64,000 bases of DNA from NCBI GenBank assembly GCA_963830775.1, contig CAWHNT010000035.1, positions 62,001 to 126,000 of the forward strand, written 5' to 3'. Positions within the stretch are counted from its first letter, which is position 1; every line of letters starts with the position of its first letter. Shown piece after piece: positions 28,153 to 37,815 of this stretch. This DNA comes from CAWHNT01 sp963830775 (lineage in GTDB: Bacteria > Pseudomonadota > Alphaproteobacteria > Geminicoccales > Geminicoccaceae). The translations under genes and the position numbers were made by a program. The notes beneath the pieces are model-generated. The model did no database searches, was not told the origin of the DNA, and was given only the letters and a program-made list of their open reading frames with translations.

Positions 28153-29490
28153 ATGACCGCGATCAGCATCGCCCAGCCCGACGTCACCCTCCTCCTCGAT
28201 CTGGACGGGGTGATCCGCAAGGCCACGCTCTCGGATACCGTGCCCGCGGCGAGCATGGACGCCTGGCTCGGCCGCCTTTGGCTCGACACCGTGGGCGAGG
28301 CCGGCAGCGAGCCGGTGCGGCGCATGGTCGAGGACGCGCGCCGGCAGGGCGTGTCGGGCTTCCAGCAGGTGGCACAGCGCTTCCCCGGCGGCCTCGAGCT
28401 GCCGATGGAGTACACGGCCGTCCGCCTGGGTGAGGACGGCCTGATCGCGATCGGCAAGAACCTGCAGGCGGTGGCCGACCTCCAGGCCCGGCTGATCGCC
28501 GCCCAGCAGGCGATGGAGCGCGACTACTGGAAGCTGCGCGAGATCGAATCCCGCTACCGGCTCCTGTTCGACGTCTCGAACGAGGCCGTGGTCCTGATCC
28601 GGGCCGCCGACCTCAAGGTGGTCGAGGCCAACCCCGCGGCGATCAGGGCCTTCGGCCTGAGCCCGGTCGGCCGCGACTTCCTGGCCGAGCTGGCCCCGCA
28701 GCACCGCGAGCCGTTCCAGGCCACGCTCGGGCGGGCGCGCGAGCAGGGCAAGGCGCCGGCCACCCTGATCCATCTGGGCCAGGACCGGCGGCCCTGGCTG
28801 GTGCGCGTCTCCCTGATGACGGGGGAGCACGGGCCGGTCTTCCTGCTCCAGCTCACCCCGGCGGGCGCCGTGCAGCCCGAGCCCGAGCGCGGCGATGCGG
28901 CCCTGGTCGAGCGCCTGATCGAGCGGGTGCCGGACGCGTTCGTGGTGCTGGACGCCGAGGGCGTGATCCTGCGCGCCAACCAGGCCTTCCTGGGTCTCGT
29001 CCAGGCCGCCAGCGAGGAGCATGTGCTGGGCGAGCGGCTCGGGCGCTGGCTCGACCGGCCGGGTGCGAACCTGCCGGTGCTGCTGGCCAACCTCCATCGT
29101 CACGGCAGCGTGCAGCGCTTCGTCACCACGCTCACGGGCGAGCTCGGCGAGACCGAGGTCGAGATCTCGGCCGCCGGCGACGTCGCCACCGAGCCGCAGC
29201 ATGTAGCACTCGTGCTGCGCGACGTGGGCCCGGGCCCGCGGCTGCACCGGGCCGTGGGCCATGCCGGCCCGCTGGCCCGGCGCATCGGCCGGCAGCCTTT
29301 GCGGGATCTGGTGCGCGACACGGTGGCCACCGTCGAGCAGGACTATATCGAGGCCGCCCTCGACCTCACCAACGGCAACCGGACGGCAGCGGCCGAGCTT
29401 CTGGGCTTGAGCCGGCAAAGCCTCTACGCCAAGCTGGACCGCTATCGGCTCGACGGCGGGAATGGGGAGAATCCGACCGGCCGGAGCTGA
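28153..29490 (+). CDS. ppsR2: Second PpsR-type regulator (PpsR2), cysteine-free
   Basis: This 445-residue paralogue of PpsR1 has the same layout: an N-terminal domain, a Q-linker (QARLIAAQQAMERDYWKL), two PAS domains (YRLLFDVSNEAVVLIR; LIERVPDAFVVLDAEG) and a Fis-type HTH (TAAAELLGLSRQSLYAKL). The redox cysteine before the HTH is replaced by Tyr398 (EQDYIEAAL), and the whole protein contains no cysteine. It is directly followed by a bacteriophytochrome gene, as for ppsR2/bphP in Rhodopseudomonas palustris and Bradyrhizobium, where light-activated phytochrome relieves PpsR2 repression. The symbol follows that analogy. Confidence 0.88.
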   Translation: MTAISIAQPDVTLLLDLDGVIRKATLSDTVPAASMDAWLGRLWLDTVGEAGSEPVRRMVEDARRQGVSGFQQVAQRFPGGLELPMEYTAVRLGEDGLIAIGKNLQAVADLQARLIAAQQAMERDYWKLREIESRYRLLFDVSNEAVVLIRAADLKVVEANPAAIRAFGLSPVGRDFLAELAPQHREPFQATLGRAREQGKAPATLIHLGQDRRPWLVRVSLMTGEHGPVFLLQLTPAGAVQPEPERGDAALVERLIERVPDAFVVLDAEGVILRANQAFLGLVQAASEEHVLGERLGRWLDRPGANLPVLLANLHRHGSVQRFVTTLTGELGETEVEISAAGDVATEPQHVALVLRDVGPGPRLHRAVGHAGPLARRIGRQPLRDLVRDTVATVEQDYIEAALDLTNGNRTAAAELLGLSRQSLYAKLDRYRLDGGNGENPTGRS

Positions 29491-29511
29491 TGAACCCTTG
29501 AGGGGTCCGGC

Positions 29512-31683
29512 GTGCCTTCCTCCTCCAATCCGACACCTCCGTTCGGCGAGGCCGATCTTTCGAACTGCGAGCGGGAGCAGATTCAGCTCGCAGGCTCCAT
29601 CCAGCCGCACGGCGCCCTCCTCGTGGTCCGCGAGCCCGACCAGGTGGTGGTTCAGGCGAGCGCCAATGCCGCCGCCTTCCTGGGCCTGGAGGGGGAGCTT
29701 CAGGGCCGTACCTTGAGCGACCTCGGGGGTGACCTCGCCTCCCGCATCCGGCCGCACTTGGGCGAGCCTCTGGATCACATCCCCGTGGCGGTCCGCTCCC
29801 GGCTCGGCTACGGGCACCAGCCCTTCGACTGCCTCTTCCATCGCCCGCCCGAGGGCGGGCTCGTGATCGAGCTCGAGCGGGCGGGACCGCCCTTCGACCT
29901 CACCCCGCAGATCGAGCGCGGCCTGGAGCGGATCCTGTCCTCCGGCTCGCTGCGGGCCCTGGCCGACGAGACCGCGGCACTCTTCAAGGAGCTCGCCGGC
30001 TACGACCGGGTGATGGTCTACCGCTTCGACGAGCACGGGCATGGCGAGGTCTTCGCCGAGGAGCGCCAGCCGGAGCTCGAGCCCTATCTCGGCAACCGCT
30101 ACCCGGCCTCCGACATCCCGCAGATGGCCCGCCGCCTCTACGAGCGGAACCGGGTGCGGGTCCTGGGCGATGTCGCCTACGCGGCGGTGCCGCTCCGGCC
30201 CCGGCTGTCGCCGATCACCGGCCGCGACCTCGACATGTCCTTGTGCGGCCTGCGCAGCATGTCGCCCATCCACATCCAGTACCTGAAGAACATGGGGGTG
30301 GCGGCGACCCTCGTCTGCTCGCTCGTGACCGGCGGCCGCCTATGGGGCCTGATCGCCTGCCACCATTATGTCCCCCGCCTCCTGCACTACGAGGTCAGGG
30401 TGGCGTGCGAGCTCCTGGCCGAGGCGGTGGCGACCCGGATCGCCGCCCTGGAGAGCTTCCTCGAGGCCCAGGCCGAGCTCTCCGCCCGGCGCCTGGAGCA
30501 GCGCATGCTGCAGGCCATCGCCCGCCAGGGCGACTGGAAGTCCGCCCTCTTCGACAGCCCGGCCATGCTGCTGCAGCCGGTGGGGGCCAGCGGGGCCGCC
30601 GTCCTCTTCGAGGGCCAGGTCCTCACCGCCGGCGATGTGCCCGGCACCCAGCAGCTGCGCGAGATCGGCGCCTGGCTCGACACGCGGCCGCGGGAGCCCA
30701 CCTTCGCCACGGCGTCCCTGGGCCTGGACGAGCCGGCCTTCGCGGCGCTGACGCCGATGGCGAGCGGGCTCCTGGCCAAGCCGCTCGCCACCGCGCCCGG
30801 CGAGTATCTGCTCTGGTTCCGGCCCGAGCAGGTCCGCACCGTGACCTGGGGCGGCGATCCGGCCAAGGCCGTGATCGTGGGCGACAGCCCGCAGGACCTC
30901 TCGCCGCGGCGCTCCTTCGCGCAGTGGCACCAGCTGGTGGAGGGGACGGCCGAGCGCTGGACCACGGCCGATCTGGCGGCGGCCCGGCTGATCGCCGAGA
31001 CCGTCACCGACGTCATCCTCCAGTTCCGCTCGGTGCGGATGCTGATCGCCCAGGACCAGCTCGAGCATGTGAGCCGGCAGGTCCGCCTCTCCGAGCTGCC
31101 GGTGGTGGTGCTCGACCCCGGCGGCCGCATCCTGCTCACCAACGAGGCCTTCGAGCGGCTCCTGGGCACGACCCACCCGCATCTGCAGAGCGCCCAGGAC
31201 CTGCCCGCCTTCTTCGCCGACCCGGCCCTGGTCCGCCGCAGCTTGCGCGAGCTGCTCTCGCAGCGCCGGACCTGGCGCGGCGAGGTCAGCCTGGTCACCG
31301 AGTCCGGCACCATGAAGCCGTTCCTGGTCCGCGCCGATCCTGTGCTCGCCACCCCGGACCGGCTCCTGGGCTTCGTCCTGCTGTTCAACGATCTCACCGG
31401 CCGCCGCACGGCCGACGTGGCCCGGCGCCGCTTCCAGCAGGGCATCGTCGACCGCAACCGGTTGATGGGCGCGCAGCTCGATTCCCGGGCCAACCTCGCC
31501 TACCGCGATCTCTTCTCCTCGGTGCTGGCCAATGCCGAGCTCGCCGCACTCGAGATCACCGACGGCTCCGACCTCACCCGGATGCCGGCCATGCTGGAGA
31601 GCGTGCGCACCTCCGTCACCCGCGCGGCCGAGCTCCTGGAGCACCTCATCTGGTACGGGGCGCAGGACGGGGAGGGCGGCTGA
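29512..31683 (+). CDS. bphP: Bacteriophytochrome (PAS-GAF-PHY-PAS, no kinase ATPase domain)
   Basis: This is a 723-residue red/far-red photoreceptor. The biliverdin-binding Cys19 lies in LSNCEREQIQLAGSIQPHG. The GAF domain has the signature PASDIPQMARRLY, and the PHY domain (about residues 330-500) includes the SPRRSFAQW tongue motif. A PAS domain follows (SELPVVVLDPGGRILL). The last 60 residues are helical and dimerisation-like, with no HATPase motifs. This resembles RpBphP1/BrBphP, which act by binding PpsR2 rather than by phosphorylation. The start is GTG at 29512, 21 bases after ppsR2. No heme oxygenase gene for biliverdin is adjacent. Confidence 0.92.
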   Translation: MPSSSNPTPPFGEADLSNCEREQIQLAGSIQPHGALLVVREPDQVVVQASANAAAFLGLEGELQGRTLSDLGGDLASRIRPHLGEPLDHIPVAVRSRLGYGHQPFDCLFHRPPEGGLVIELERAGPPFDLTPQIERGLERILSSGSLRALADETAALFKELAGYDRVMVYRFDEHGHGEVFAEERQPELEPYLGNRYPASDIPQMARRLYERNRVRVLGDVAYAAVPLRPRLSPITGRDLDMSLCGLRSMSPIHIQYLKNMGVAATLVCSLVTGGRLWGLIACHHYVPRLLHYEVRVACELLAEAVATRIAALESFLEAQAELSARRLEQRMLQAIARQGDWKSALFDSPAMLLQPVGASGAAVLFEGQVLTAGDVPGTQQLREIGAWLDTRPREPTFATASLGLDEPAFAALTPMASGLLAKPLATAPGEYLLWFRPEQVRTVTWGGDPAKAVIVGDSPQDLSPRRSFAQWHQLVEGTAERWTTADLAAARLIAETVTDVILQFRSVRMLIAQDQLEHVSRQVRLSELPVVVLDPGGRILLTNEAFERLLGTTHPHLQSAQDLPAFFADPALVRRSLRELLSQRRTWRGEVSLVTESGTMKPFLVRADPVLATPDRLLGFVLLFNDLTGRRTADVARRRFQQGIVDRNRLMGAQLDSRANLAYRDLFSSVLANAELAALEITDGSDLTRMPAMLESVRTSVTRAAELLEHLIWYGAQDGEGG

Positions 31684-31688
31684 GGGCC

Positions 31689-32438
31689 TCAGCGCCCTTG
31701 CGCGTAGCTCCGGTAGGCGTGGTGGACGAGGCCGATATGGTCGCGCATGGCCTGGGCCGCGAGCTCGCGGTCGCCGGCGATGATCGCCTTCACGACCTGC
31801 TCGTGCTCCTTGTGGGAGAGGTCGAGCCGGCCGCTGGCGCGGAACTGGGCGCGGCGGAAGGGGGCCACGCGCAGCCGGGTCATCGCCGTGATCTCGGCCA
31901 GGTAGCTGTTGTGCGTGCCGGCGTAGATCGCACCGTGGAAGCTCTCGTTGGCCTCGTGGTAGCGCAAGGGATCGCCGCGCCTGGCGATGGTGCCAAGGGC
32001 CTTGTGCAGCCGCTCGAGGTCGCGCCGCTCGGTTGCGGTCATGTGCAGGGCCGAGAGCCCGGCGCACAGCGCCTCGAGCTCGGCCATGACCTCGAACATG
32101 CCCTGCAGCTCCTGCGGCGTGGGCAGGGCCACGACCGCACCGCGATGCGGGCGCACCTGGACCAGACCCACGGCGGAGAGCTGGCGGATCGCCTCGCGGA
32201 TGGGCGTGCGCGAGACGCCGAAGCGGCGGGCGAACAGGGCCTCGTCGAGCGGCGTGCCGGGCTCGAGCGCCCCGCTGACGATCTCGTCCGCCAGCTGGTG
32301 GCGCAGCATGTCGGTGCGCGTGCCACGCTTGGGCACCGCCGCCGCCGTGCCGTCGGTGGCCGGGGGAAGGTCGCTCAGCACGTTTGACCCGATCTTCTGC
32401 GGTCCTGCGACGGAGGACCGGACGCAACCTACCTGCAA
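31689..32438 (-). CDS. FadR/GntR-family transcriptional regulator (FCD domain)
   Basis: A 249-residue regulator: winged helix at about residues 45-105 (LADEIVSGALEPGTPLDEALFA, RRFGVSRTPIREAIRQL) and an all-helical FCD ligand domain with the metal-binding type residues in YHEANESFHGAIYAG and DHIGLVHHAYR. It is the last leftward gene after the peptide-type ABC importer and probably senses that transporter's substrate or a catabolite. It converges with bphP (5-base gap). The start may be later than 32438, because the first 40 residues are poorly conserved. Confidence 0.82.
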   Translation of the reverse strand: MQVGCVRSSVAGPQKIGSNVLSDLPPATDGTAAAVPKRGTRTDMLRHQLADEIVSGALEPGTPLDEALFARRFGVSRTPIREAIRQLSAVGLVQVRPHRGAVVALPTPQELQGMFEVMAELEALCAGLSALHMTATERRDLERLHKALGTIARRGDPLRYHEANESFHGAIYAGTHNSYLAEITAMTRLRVAPFRRAQFRASGRLDLSHKEHEQVVKAIIAGDRELAAQAMRDHIGLVHHAYRSYAQGR

Positions 32439-32468
32439 CGGCCGGTGCCGCGGAAGGTGGCGCAGGCG

Positions 32469-32505
32469 CTCAGGGCGTTTTCAGCCAGGCTGAACACGCC
32501 CTGAG
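32469..32505. repeat. Long perfect-type hairpin (18-base arms)
   Basis: Arms 32469-32486 and 32488-32505 are inverted repeats of 18 bases with one mismatch and a single-base loop. They lie in the intergenic space between the ABC ATPase gene and the FadR-type regulator. No T-run follows on either strand. It may be an intergenic palindromic element or an mRNA-stabilising or terminating structure. Confidence 0.6.
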
Positions 32506-32544
32506 CCTTCCTCGTGCCTACCGGCCTTCGGCCTGCTTGAGGCT

Positions 32545-32571
32545 GCACTTCCACGCTCGGCGTGAAAGTGC
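32545..32571. terminator. Hairpin directly after the ABC ATPase stop
   Basis: Arms GCACTTCCACGC and GCGTGAAAGTGC (12 bases, one mismatch, 3-base loop) begin two bases after the leftward ABC ATPase stop. The position suits a 3' hairpin or terminator of the importer operon. There is no downstream U-tract, so intrinsic termination is uncertain. Confidence 0.45.
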
Positions 32572-32572
32572 T

Positions 32573-34268
32573 CTAGAGCGGCGGGTGCGGGATCGCCGCC
32601 AGGAGCTCGCGCGTGTAGGCGGCGGCCGGGCTGGAGAGCACCGTCCCCGGTCGGCCCCTGCTCCACGATCCGGCCCGAGCGCATCACGATCACCCGGTCG
32701 CAGAGCAGCCGGACCACGTGCAGGTCGTGGCTGACGAAGATGTAGCTCATGCCCAGCTCGGCCTTGAGGTCGGCCAGGAGGTTGAGCACGACCGCCTGGA
32801 CCGAGACGTCGAGGGCCGCCGTGGGCTCGTCCAGGATGACGAGGTCCGGGTTGAGCGCGATCGCGCGGGCGATGCCGACACGGGCCTTCTGCCCGCCCGA
32901 GAGCTGGTGCGGGAAGCGGTCGAGCAGGTCGACCGGCAGGCCCACCTGCCGGGCCAGGGTCTCGCAGCGGGCACGCAGGGCGTCGCGGCTGGTGTCCGCA
33001 CCGAGGCGGAGGATGGGGTCGGCGATCGCCCGCTCGGCCGTGAAGCGCGGGTTGAGGCTGTCGGTCGGGTCCTGGAACACCATCTGGATGCGGCGGCGCA
33101 GCGGCAGCCTCGCGAACCTGCTGGCCGGGATGGCGCCGATATCCTCGCCGTCGAACAGGATGCGGCCGGAGGTGGGGTCGAGCAGGCGGGTGATCATGGC
33201 GGAGGTCGTGGACTTGCCGCAGCCCGACTCGCCCACCAGGCCCAGCGTCTCGCCGCGGCCGACCGTGAAGCTGATCCCGTCCACGGCCCGGAACGGCGCC
33301 GCGTCGGCGGCCTTGCCGTTGCGCAGCACCTTGCCCAGCACGCCACCGCCCTGGCGCGGGTACTCCTTCACCAGGTTCTCGACCACCATCAACGGGTCGC
33401 TTGCGGGTGCGGTGCGGGCCACGTGTGCCGGTGCCGCCCCTTCGGGAAGCAGGCCGCGCAGGTCGATGCCGTCGCGCGGCGTCGCCCGCATCAGCTTCTT
33501 CGTGTAGGCGTGGGCAGGGGCCTTGAAGATCGCCGCGGACGAGGCGGTCTCGACCACCTTGCCCCGCTCCATCACCACCACCCGGTCGCAGTAGGTGGCG
33601 GCCAGGCCCAGATCGTGGGTGATGAGGATGGTCGACATGCCGCGCTCGCGGGTGAGGTCGACGACCAGGTCCATGACCGCCTTCTGCGTGGTCACGTCGA
33701 GGCCGGTGGTGGGCTCGTCGGCGATCAGGAGCTGCGGGCGGCAGCACAAGGCGAGGGCGATGACGATCCGCTGGCACATGCCGCCTGAGAGCTCGAACGG
33801 GTAGGCGTGGTAGCGCTCCTCGGGCCTGGCGATGCGCACGGTCTCCAGGACCTTGATCGCCTTGGCCTTCACGTTGTCGGGCTGGGCCTGGGCGTGCTGG
33901 AGGAGCACGTCCTCGATCTGCCGGCCCACCTTGCGGATCGGGTTCAGGGCCGCGCGCGGGTTCTGGAAGATCATCGACATCTCGCGGCCGCGCAGGTCGG
34001 CCATCTGGGCCTCCCCCGCCTTGCCGACATCGAGGCCGGAGAAGGCGATGGTCCCCTCGGCGATCCGGCCCGCGGCATCCAGGATCCGCATCACGGTGAA
34101 CGAGGTCACCGACTTGCCGGAGCCCGATTCGCCGACGATGCCCACCGTCTCGCCCTTGGCGACGGTGAGGCTCACCTTCTCGACCGCGCGGACGGTGCCA
34201 CGGCGGGTCTTGAACTCGACGGTGAGGTCGCGGACCTGGAGCAGCGGCCCATGGGCGCGTTCGGTCAT
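32573..34268 (-). CDS. Dipeptide/oligopeptide-type ABC transporter, fused double ATPase (one frameshift)
   Basis: One polypeptide carries two ABC ATPase domains, equivalent to DppD plus DppF. Domain 1 (about residues 8-265) has Walker A GESGSGKS, signature LSGGM and Walker B LLIADEP. Domain 2 (about 295-555) has GESGCGKST, LSGGQ and LVILDEP. Both carry the C-terminal oligopeptide-type extension. One extra C near 32646 breaks the last 30 codons. Repair gives VEQGPTGTVLSSPAAAYTRE and a stop at 32573, for 564 residues; otherwise the frame runs on into the hairpin region. It is downstream of DppC, DppB and the receptor. Confidence 0.9.
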
Positions 34269-34280
34269 GGCTTGGCCCCC

Positions 34281-35168
34281 TCAGGTGCGGCGCTGGGGAT
34301 CGACGATGTCGCGCAGGCCGTCGCCCAGGAGGTTGAAGCAGAAGACGGCGAACATCAGGGCCAGGCCCGGGAAGAAGGCGATCCACCATTCGCCCGAGAC
34401 GATGAACCCGGCCCCCTCGGCCACCATGATGCCCCACTCGGCCATGGGCGGGCGGACGCCCAGGCCGATGAAGGAGAGGCCGGCGGCGTTGAGGATCGCG
34501 TAGCCCATGGTGAGCGACATCTGGACCATCATGATCGGCATGATGTTGGGCAGGATCTGGGTCAGCAGGATGCGGAACTCGCCGTTGCCGGTGAGGCGGG
34601 CGGCCTGCACGAAGCCGGCATTGCGGCGGACATTGGCCTCGGCACTGGCGACGCGGGCGTAGAGCGGGAAGTTGATGATGGCGGTGGCGATGACGATGTT
34701 GGTCACCGTGTTGCCCAGGGCCGCCACGATGCCCATGGCGAGCACGAAGAGCGGGAAGGCCATGATGGTGTCGGCGAGCCGGCCCACGATCCGCGCGGTC
34801 CAGCCGCCGAAATAGCCGGCGGCGATCCCGGCAAGGCCGCCCAGCGCGAAGACCAGGGCCACCGAGAACACGGCGATGCCGAGGTCGAGGCGGGTGGCGG
34901 AGATGACCCGGCTCAGGATGTCACGGCCGAGCTGGTCGGTGCCGAACCAGTGTGCGGCCGTAGGCGGCTGCAGGGCCGCCATGGTGTCGCTGGCCAGCGG
35001 GTCGTAGGGGCTGATCAAGGGCCCGAGGAGGGCGCAGAGGACGAGCAGCAGGAACATGACGAAGGCGAGCCCGGTGACCGGGTTCTCGCCCACGACATAG
35101 GCCGTGTGCCGGAGCGTGGCGCCGAGGCCCGAGGCGGCACGGGGCGGGATGGCAGCGGACGTGCTCAT
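34281..35168 (-). CDS. Peptide-type ABC transporter permease (DppC-like)
   Basis: A 295-residue inner-membrane permease of the BPD type, with about six helices. It opens MSTSAAIPPRAASG, carries an N-terminal domain (ALLGPLISPYDPLASD, HWFGTDQLGRDILSRV) and the EAA loop VASAEANVRRNAGFVQAARLTG that docks with the ATPase. GAGGACC precedes the ATG. As sequenced, the gene is joined in frame to the upstream DppB-like gene by a one-base deletion near 35196, but the two are clearly separate proteins. It lies 12 bases before the ATPase gene. Confidence 0.9.
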   Translation of the reverse strand: MSTSAAIPPRAASGLGATLRHTAYVVGENPVTGLAFVMFLLLVLCALLGPLISPYDPLASDTMAALQPPTAAHWFGTDQLGRDILSRVISATRLDLGIAVFSVALVFALGGLAGIAAGYFGGWTARIVGRLADTIMAFPLFVLAMGIVAALGNTVTNIVIATAIINFPLYARVASAEANVRRNAGFVQAARLTGNGEFRILLTQILPNIMPIMMVQMSLTMGYAILNAAGLSFIGLGVRPPMAEWGIMVAEGAGFIVSGEWWIAFFPGLALMFAVFCFNLLGDGLRDIVDPQRRT

Positions 35169-35178
35169 GCCTTGGTCC

Positions 35179-36188
35179 TCACCCTTCCATCCTGACCCGG
35201 GGTCGATGACGCCGTAGAGCAGGTCGATCACGAGGTTGAGGGCGACGTAGAGGATCGCCATGGTGAGCACGAAGCCCTGCACCGGGGCGAAGTCGGACTG
35301 GAGCAGGGCCTCCACGGCATAGGACCCGATGCCCGGCCAGGCGAAGACCTTCTCGACCAGCACGTTGGCACCCAGGAGGAACGAGAACACCATGCCCAGC
35401 GTGGTGACGACCGGCAGCATCGCGTTGCGGAACGCGTAGGTGACGATGATGGTCCAGGGTGCGAGACCGCTGGCCTTGGCCGTGCGCACGAAGTCCGAGG
35501 CCAGGGCCTGGAGCATCGAGGCCCGGGTCATCCGGGCGATGGGGGCAAGGGCGAAGATGCCCAGCGTCAGTGCCGGGACGACGAGCTGGGCCAGGGCCGC
35601 CCGGAAGGTGTCGAGGTCCAGCGCGATCAGGCTGTCGACCAGGTAGAAGCCCGTCACCTCCTCCGGCGGCGAGTAGAAGACGTCGAGGCGCCCGAGCGGG
35701 GCCGGGGCCCAGCCCAGGAGGAAGTAGAGGGCATAGACCAGCAGGAGGCCGGTGAAGAAGACCGGCAGGGAGACGCCGGCGGTGACCACGACCCGGCAGA
35801 GATGATCGATCCAGGAGCCCTGCCGGACCGCGGCCAGGATGCCCAGCGGCACCGCGATCAGCATGGCGACGACGAGGCCCAGGAGGGTGAGCTCGGCCGA
35901 GGCCGGGAGGCGGGTGCGGATCTCGTCCCAGACCGGCTGGCCGGTCGAGAGCGAGGTGCCGAGATCGCCGGTGGCGAGGTCGCCGACATAGGTGAGGAAC
36001 TGCTGCAGCAGCGGCCGGTCGAGGCCGAGCTGGGCCCTGACCTGCTCGATCGCCTCGGGCGTGGCGGCGGGGCCGGCGAAATAGGCCGCCGTGTCGCCCG
36101 GCAGCACGCGGGTGAGCAGGAAGGTGACGATCACGACCCCGATCAGGCTCGGGATCGCGGTGCCGAGGCGGCCGAGGATCCTTTGCAT
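35179..36188 (-). CDS. Peptide-type ABC transporter permease (DppB-like; frameshift at 3' end)
   Basis: A 336-residue permease with six helices. It starts MQRILGRLGTAIPSLIGVV and has TFLLTRVLPGDTAAYFAG plus the EAA loop RMTRASMLQALASDFVRTAKASGL. The usual C-terminus VIDPRVRMEG followed by TGA at 35179-35181 is restored by adding one C near 35196. Without it the frame reads through into DppC, a false fusion. It follows the receptor gene by 8 bases in the leftward operon. Confidence 0.88.
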
Positions 36189-36196
36189 GACCGGTC

Positions 36197-37815
36197 TCAG
36201 CCCTTCACGAGGGCGCGGTAGTCGAGCCGGCGGTGGAACCAGTACTGGTAGCCCGTCACGTTCTTCTGCATCGCGACATTGACGTAGGGCTGGTAGAGCG
36301 GGATCCGGGGCACGTCGGCGAAGGCGAGGTCGACAAAGCCGCGCACGTCGTTCTCGTAGCAGCACGTCGCCACGCGGCAGCGCGCGCGCCCGTCGATCAG
36401 CTTGTCCATCGCCGGCGACTGGTAGCTCATGGTGTTGAACACGGAATTGTTGCCGTGATAGCACCAGAAGAAGAAGTATTCGGGATAGTCGAGCCAGCCC
36501 GAGAACACGTTGGTGTAGAGCGGCATCACCTTCTTGTTGAGCTCGGTGCGCCAGTTGGCGCCCGGGATCTTGTTGATCGTGGTCGTGATGCCGATCTGGG
36601 CCAGCTCTCCTGGGTCAGCACGCACAAGGGCTCGTTGACGCCGGCAAAGCCGAGGTCGAAGGAGATCGTGGTCTCGAAGCCGTCGGGGTAGCCGGCCTCG
36701 GTCAGGAGCTGCTTGGCCCGGGCGAGGTCGGTGGTGAACTTGCTGGGCTGCGGCCAGGCCACCTGGGTCGGCGCATCGCCGTCGGCGCCGAACATCGGCT
36801 TGGCGAGCCCGAACAGCACCGCGTCCATGATCTTCTGGTAGGGGATGGCGTAGGCCACCGCTTCGCGCACCTTCGGGTTGTCGAAGGGCGGCTTGGTGAC
36901 GTTCATCCCGATATACTGGATGCCGTTCGAGTAGGGCGTGGAGATGATGGTGATCTTGCCCGCGTCCTTGAGCTGGACGAAGTCCTTGTTCGGCAGGTCG
37001 TAGGAGATGTCGGCGTCGCCGCGCTCGAGGAGGGCCCGCCGGTTGCCGGCCTGCGGCACCATCCGCCAGACGATCCGCTTCACCTTGGGCAGGGGCCCGC
37101 CCTTCCAGGCGTCGTTGCGCTCCATCAGCACCTCGGTGCCGGGCGTCCACTTGGCGACCCGGTAGGCGCCGCTGCCGGCCGTCTTCTGCTTGGTGTACTC
37201 CAGGCCCCAGGGGTCGTTGGCGGTGGCGTTCTTCTGCACCAGGCCCGAGTTGACGATGCAGGGCACGATCACCGCGAGGTCGGGGACGGTGAGCCGATCC
37301 TTGCGCAGGAAGTCGACCCGCACCGTGTGGTCGTCGAGGACCACGAACTGCTCGGGCTTCTCGAGGCTGCCGGCCTTCATCTGGAAGGTGGGGAAGCCGC
37401 CCACCGAGACGGCGCGGTCGAGGGACCACTTCACGTCCCTGGCGGTGACCGGCGTCCCGTCGTGGAAGGTGGCGTCCTTCCTGAGCTTGAAGGTCACCGA
37501 CATGTCGCCCACCGCCATGTCCTCGGCGAGCTCGGGCTTGAGCTTGTCGCGCTCGTAGCGGCCGGTGCCGTCCGGGAGCTGGCTCACCTCGTGGGTGATC
37601 AGCCGGTCGTAGCAGTTCCAGGACACCTCGTAGCCCGGCACGTTGGTGCCGACACCGTGGATGTCGATGTTGTTGGGTCCGCTCTCGGAGACGATCAGCA
37701 GCGTCTCGGCCCTTCCTTGTGCCCGCGCCGGCGACCAGACGGCGGGTGCCGCAACCCCCGACCCGGCGGCAAGGGCCGCCGCGGAAGCGGACTTGAGAAG
37801 GGCTCGACGTTTCAT
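36197..37815 (-). CDS. Family 5 extracellular solute-binding protein (one or more frameshifts)
   Basis: Periplasmic receptor of the importer, about 539 residues. It has a twin-arginine-like signal MKRRALLKSASAAALAAG ending near PARAQG. Family 5 features follow: DGTPVTARDVKWSLDRAV and GIQYIGMNVTKPPFDNPKVREAVAYA. One base is missing near 36607; repair gives TQESLAQIGITTTINKIPGANWRTELN. A second odd patch near 36375 (RARCRVATCC) may be two compensating indels. The ligand cannot be read from sequence; peptides, opines or glycosides are all possible. The start at 37815 was preferred to 37842 because it begins the signal peptide. Confidence 0.85.
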
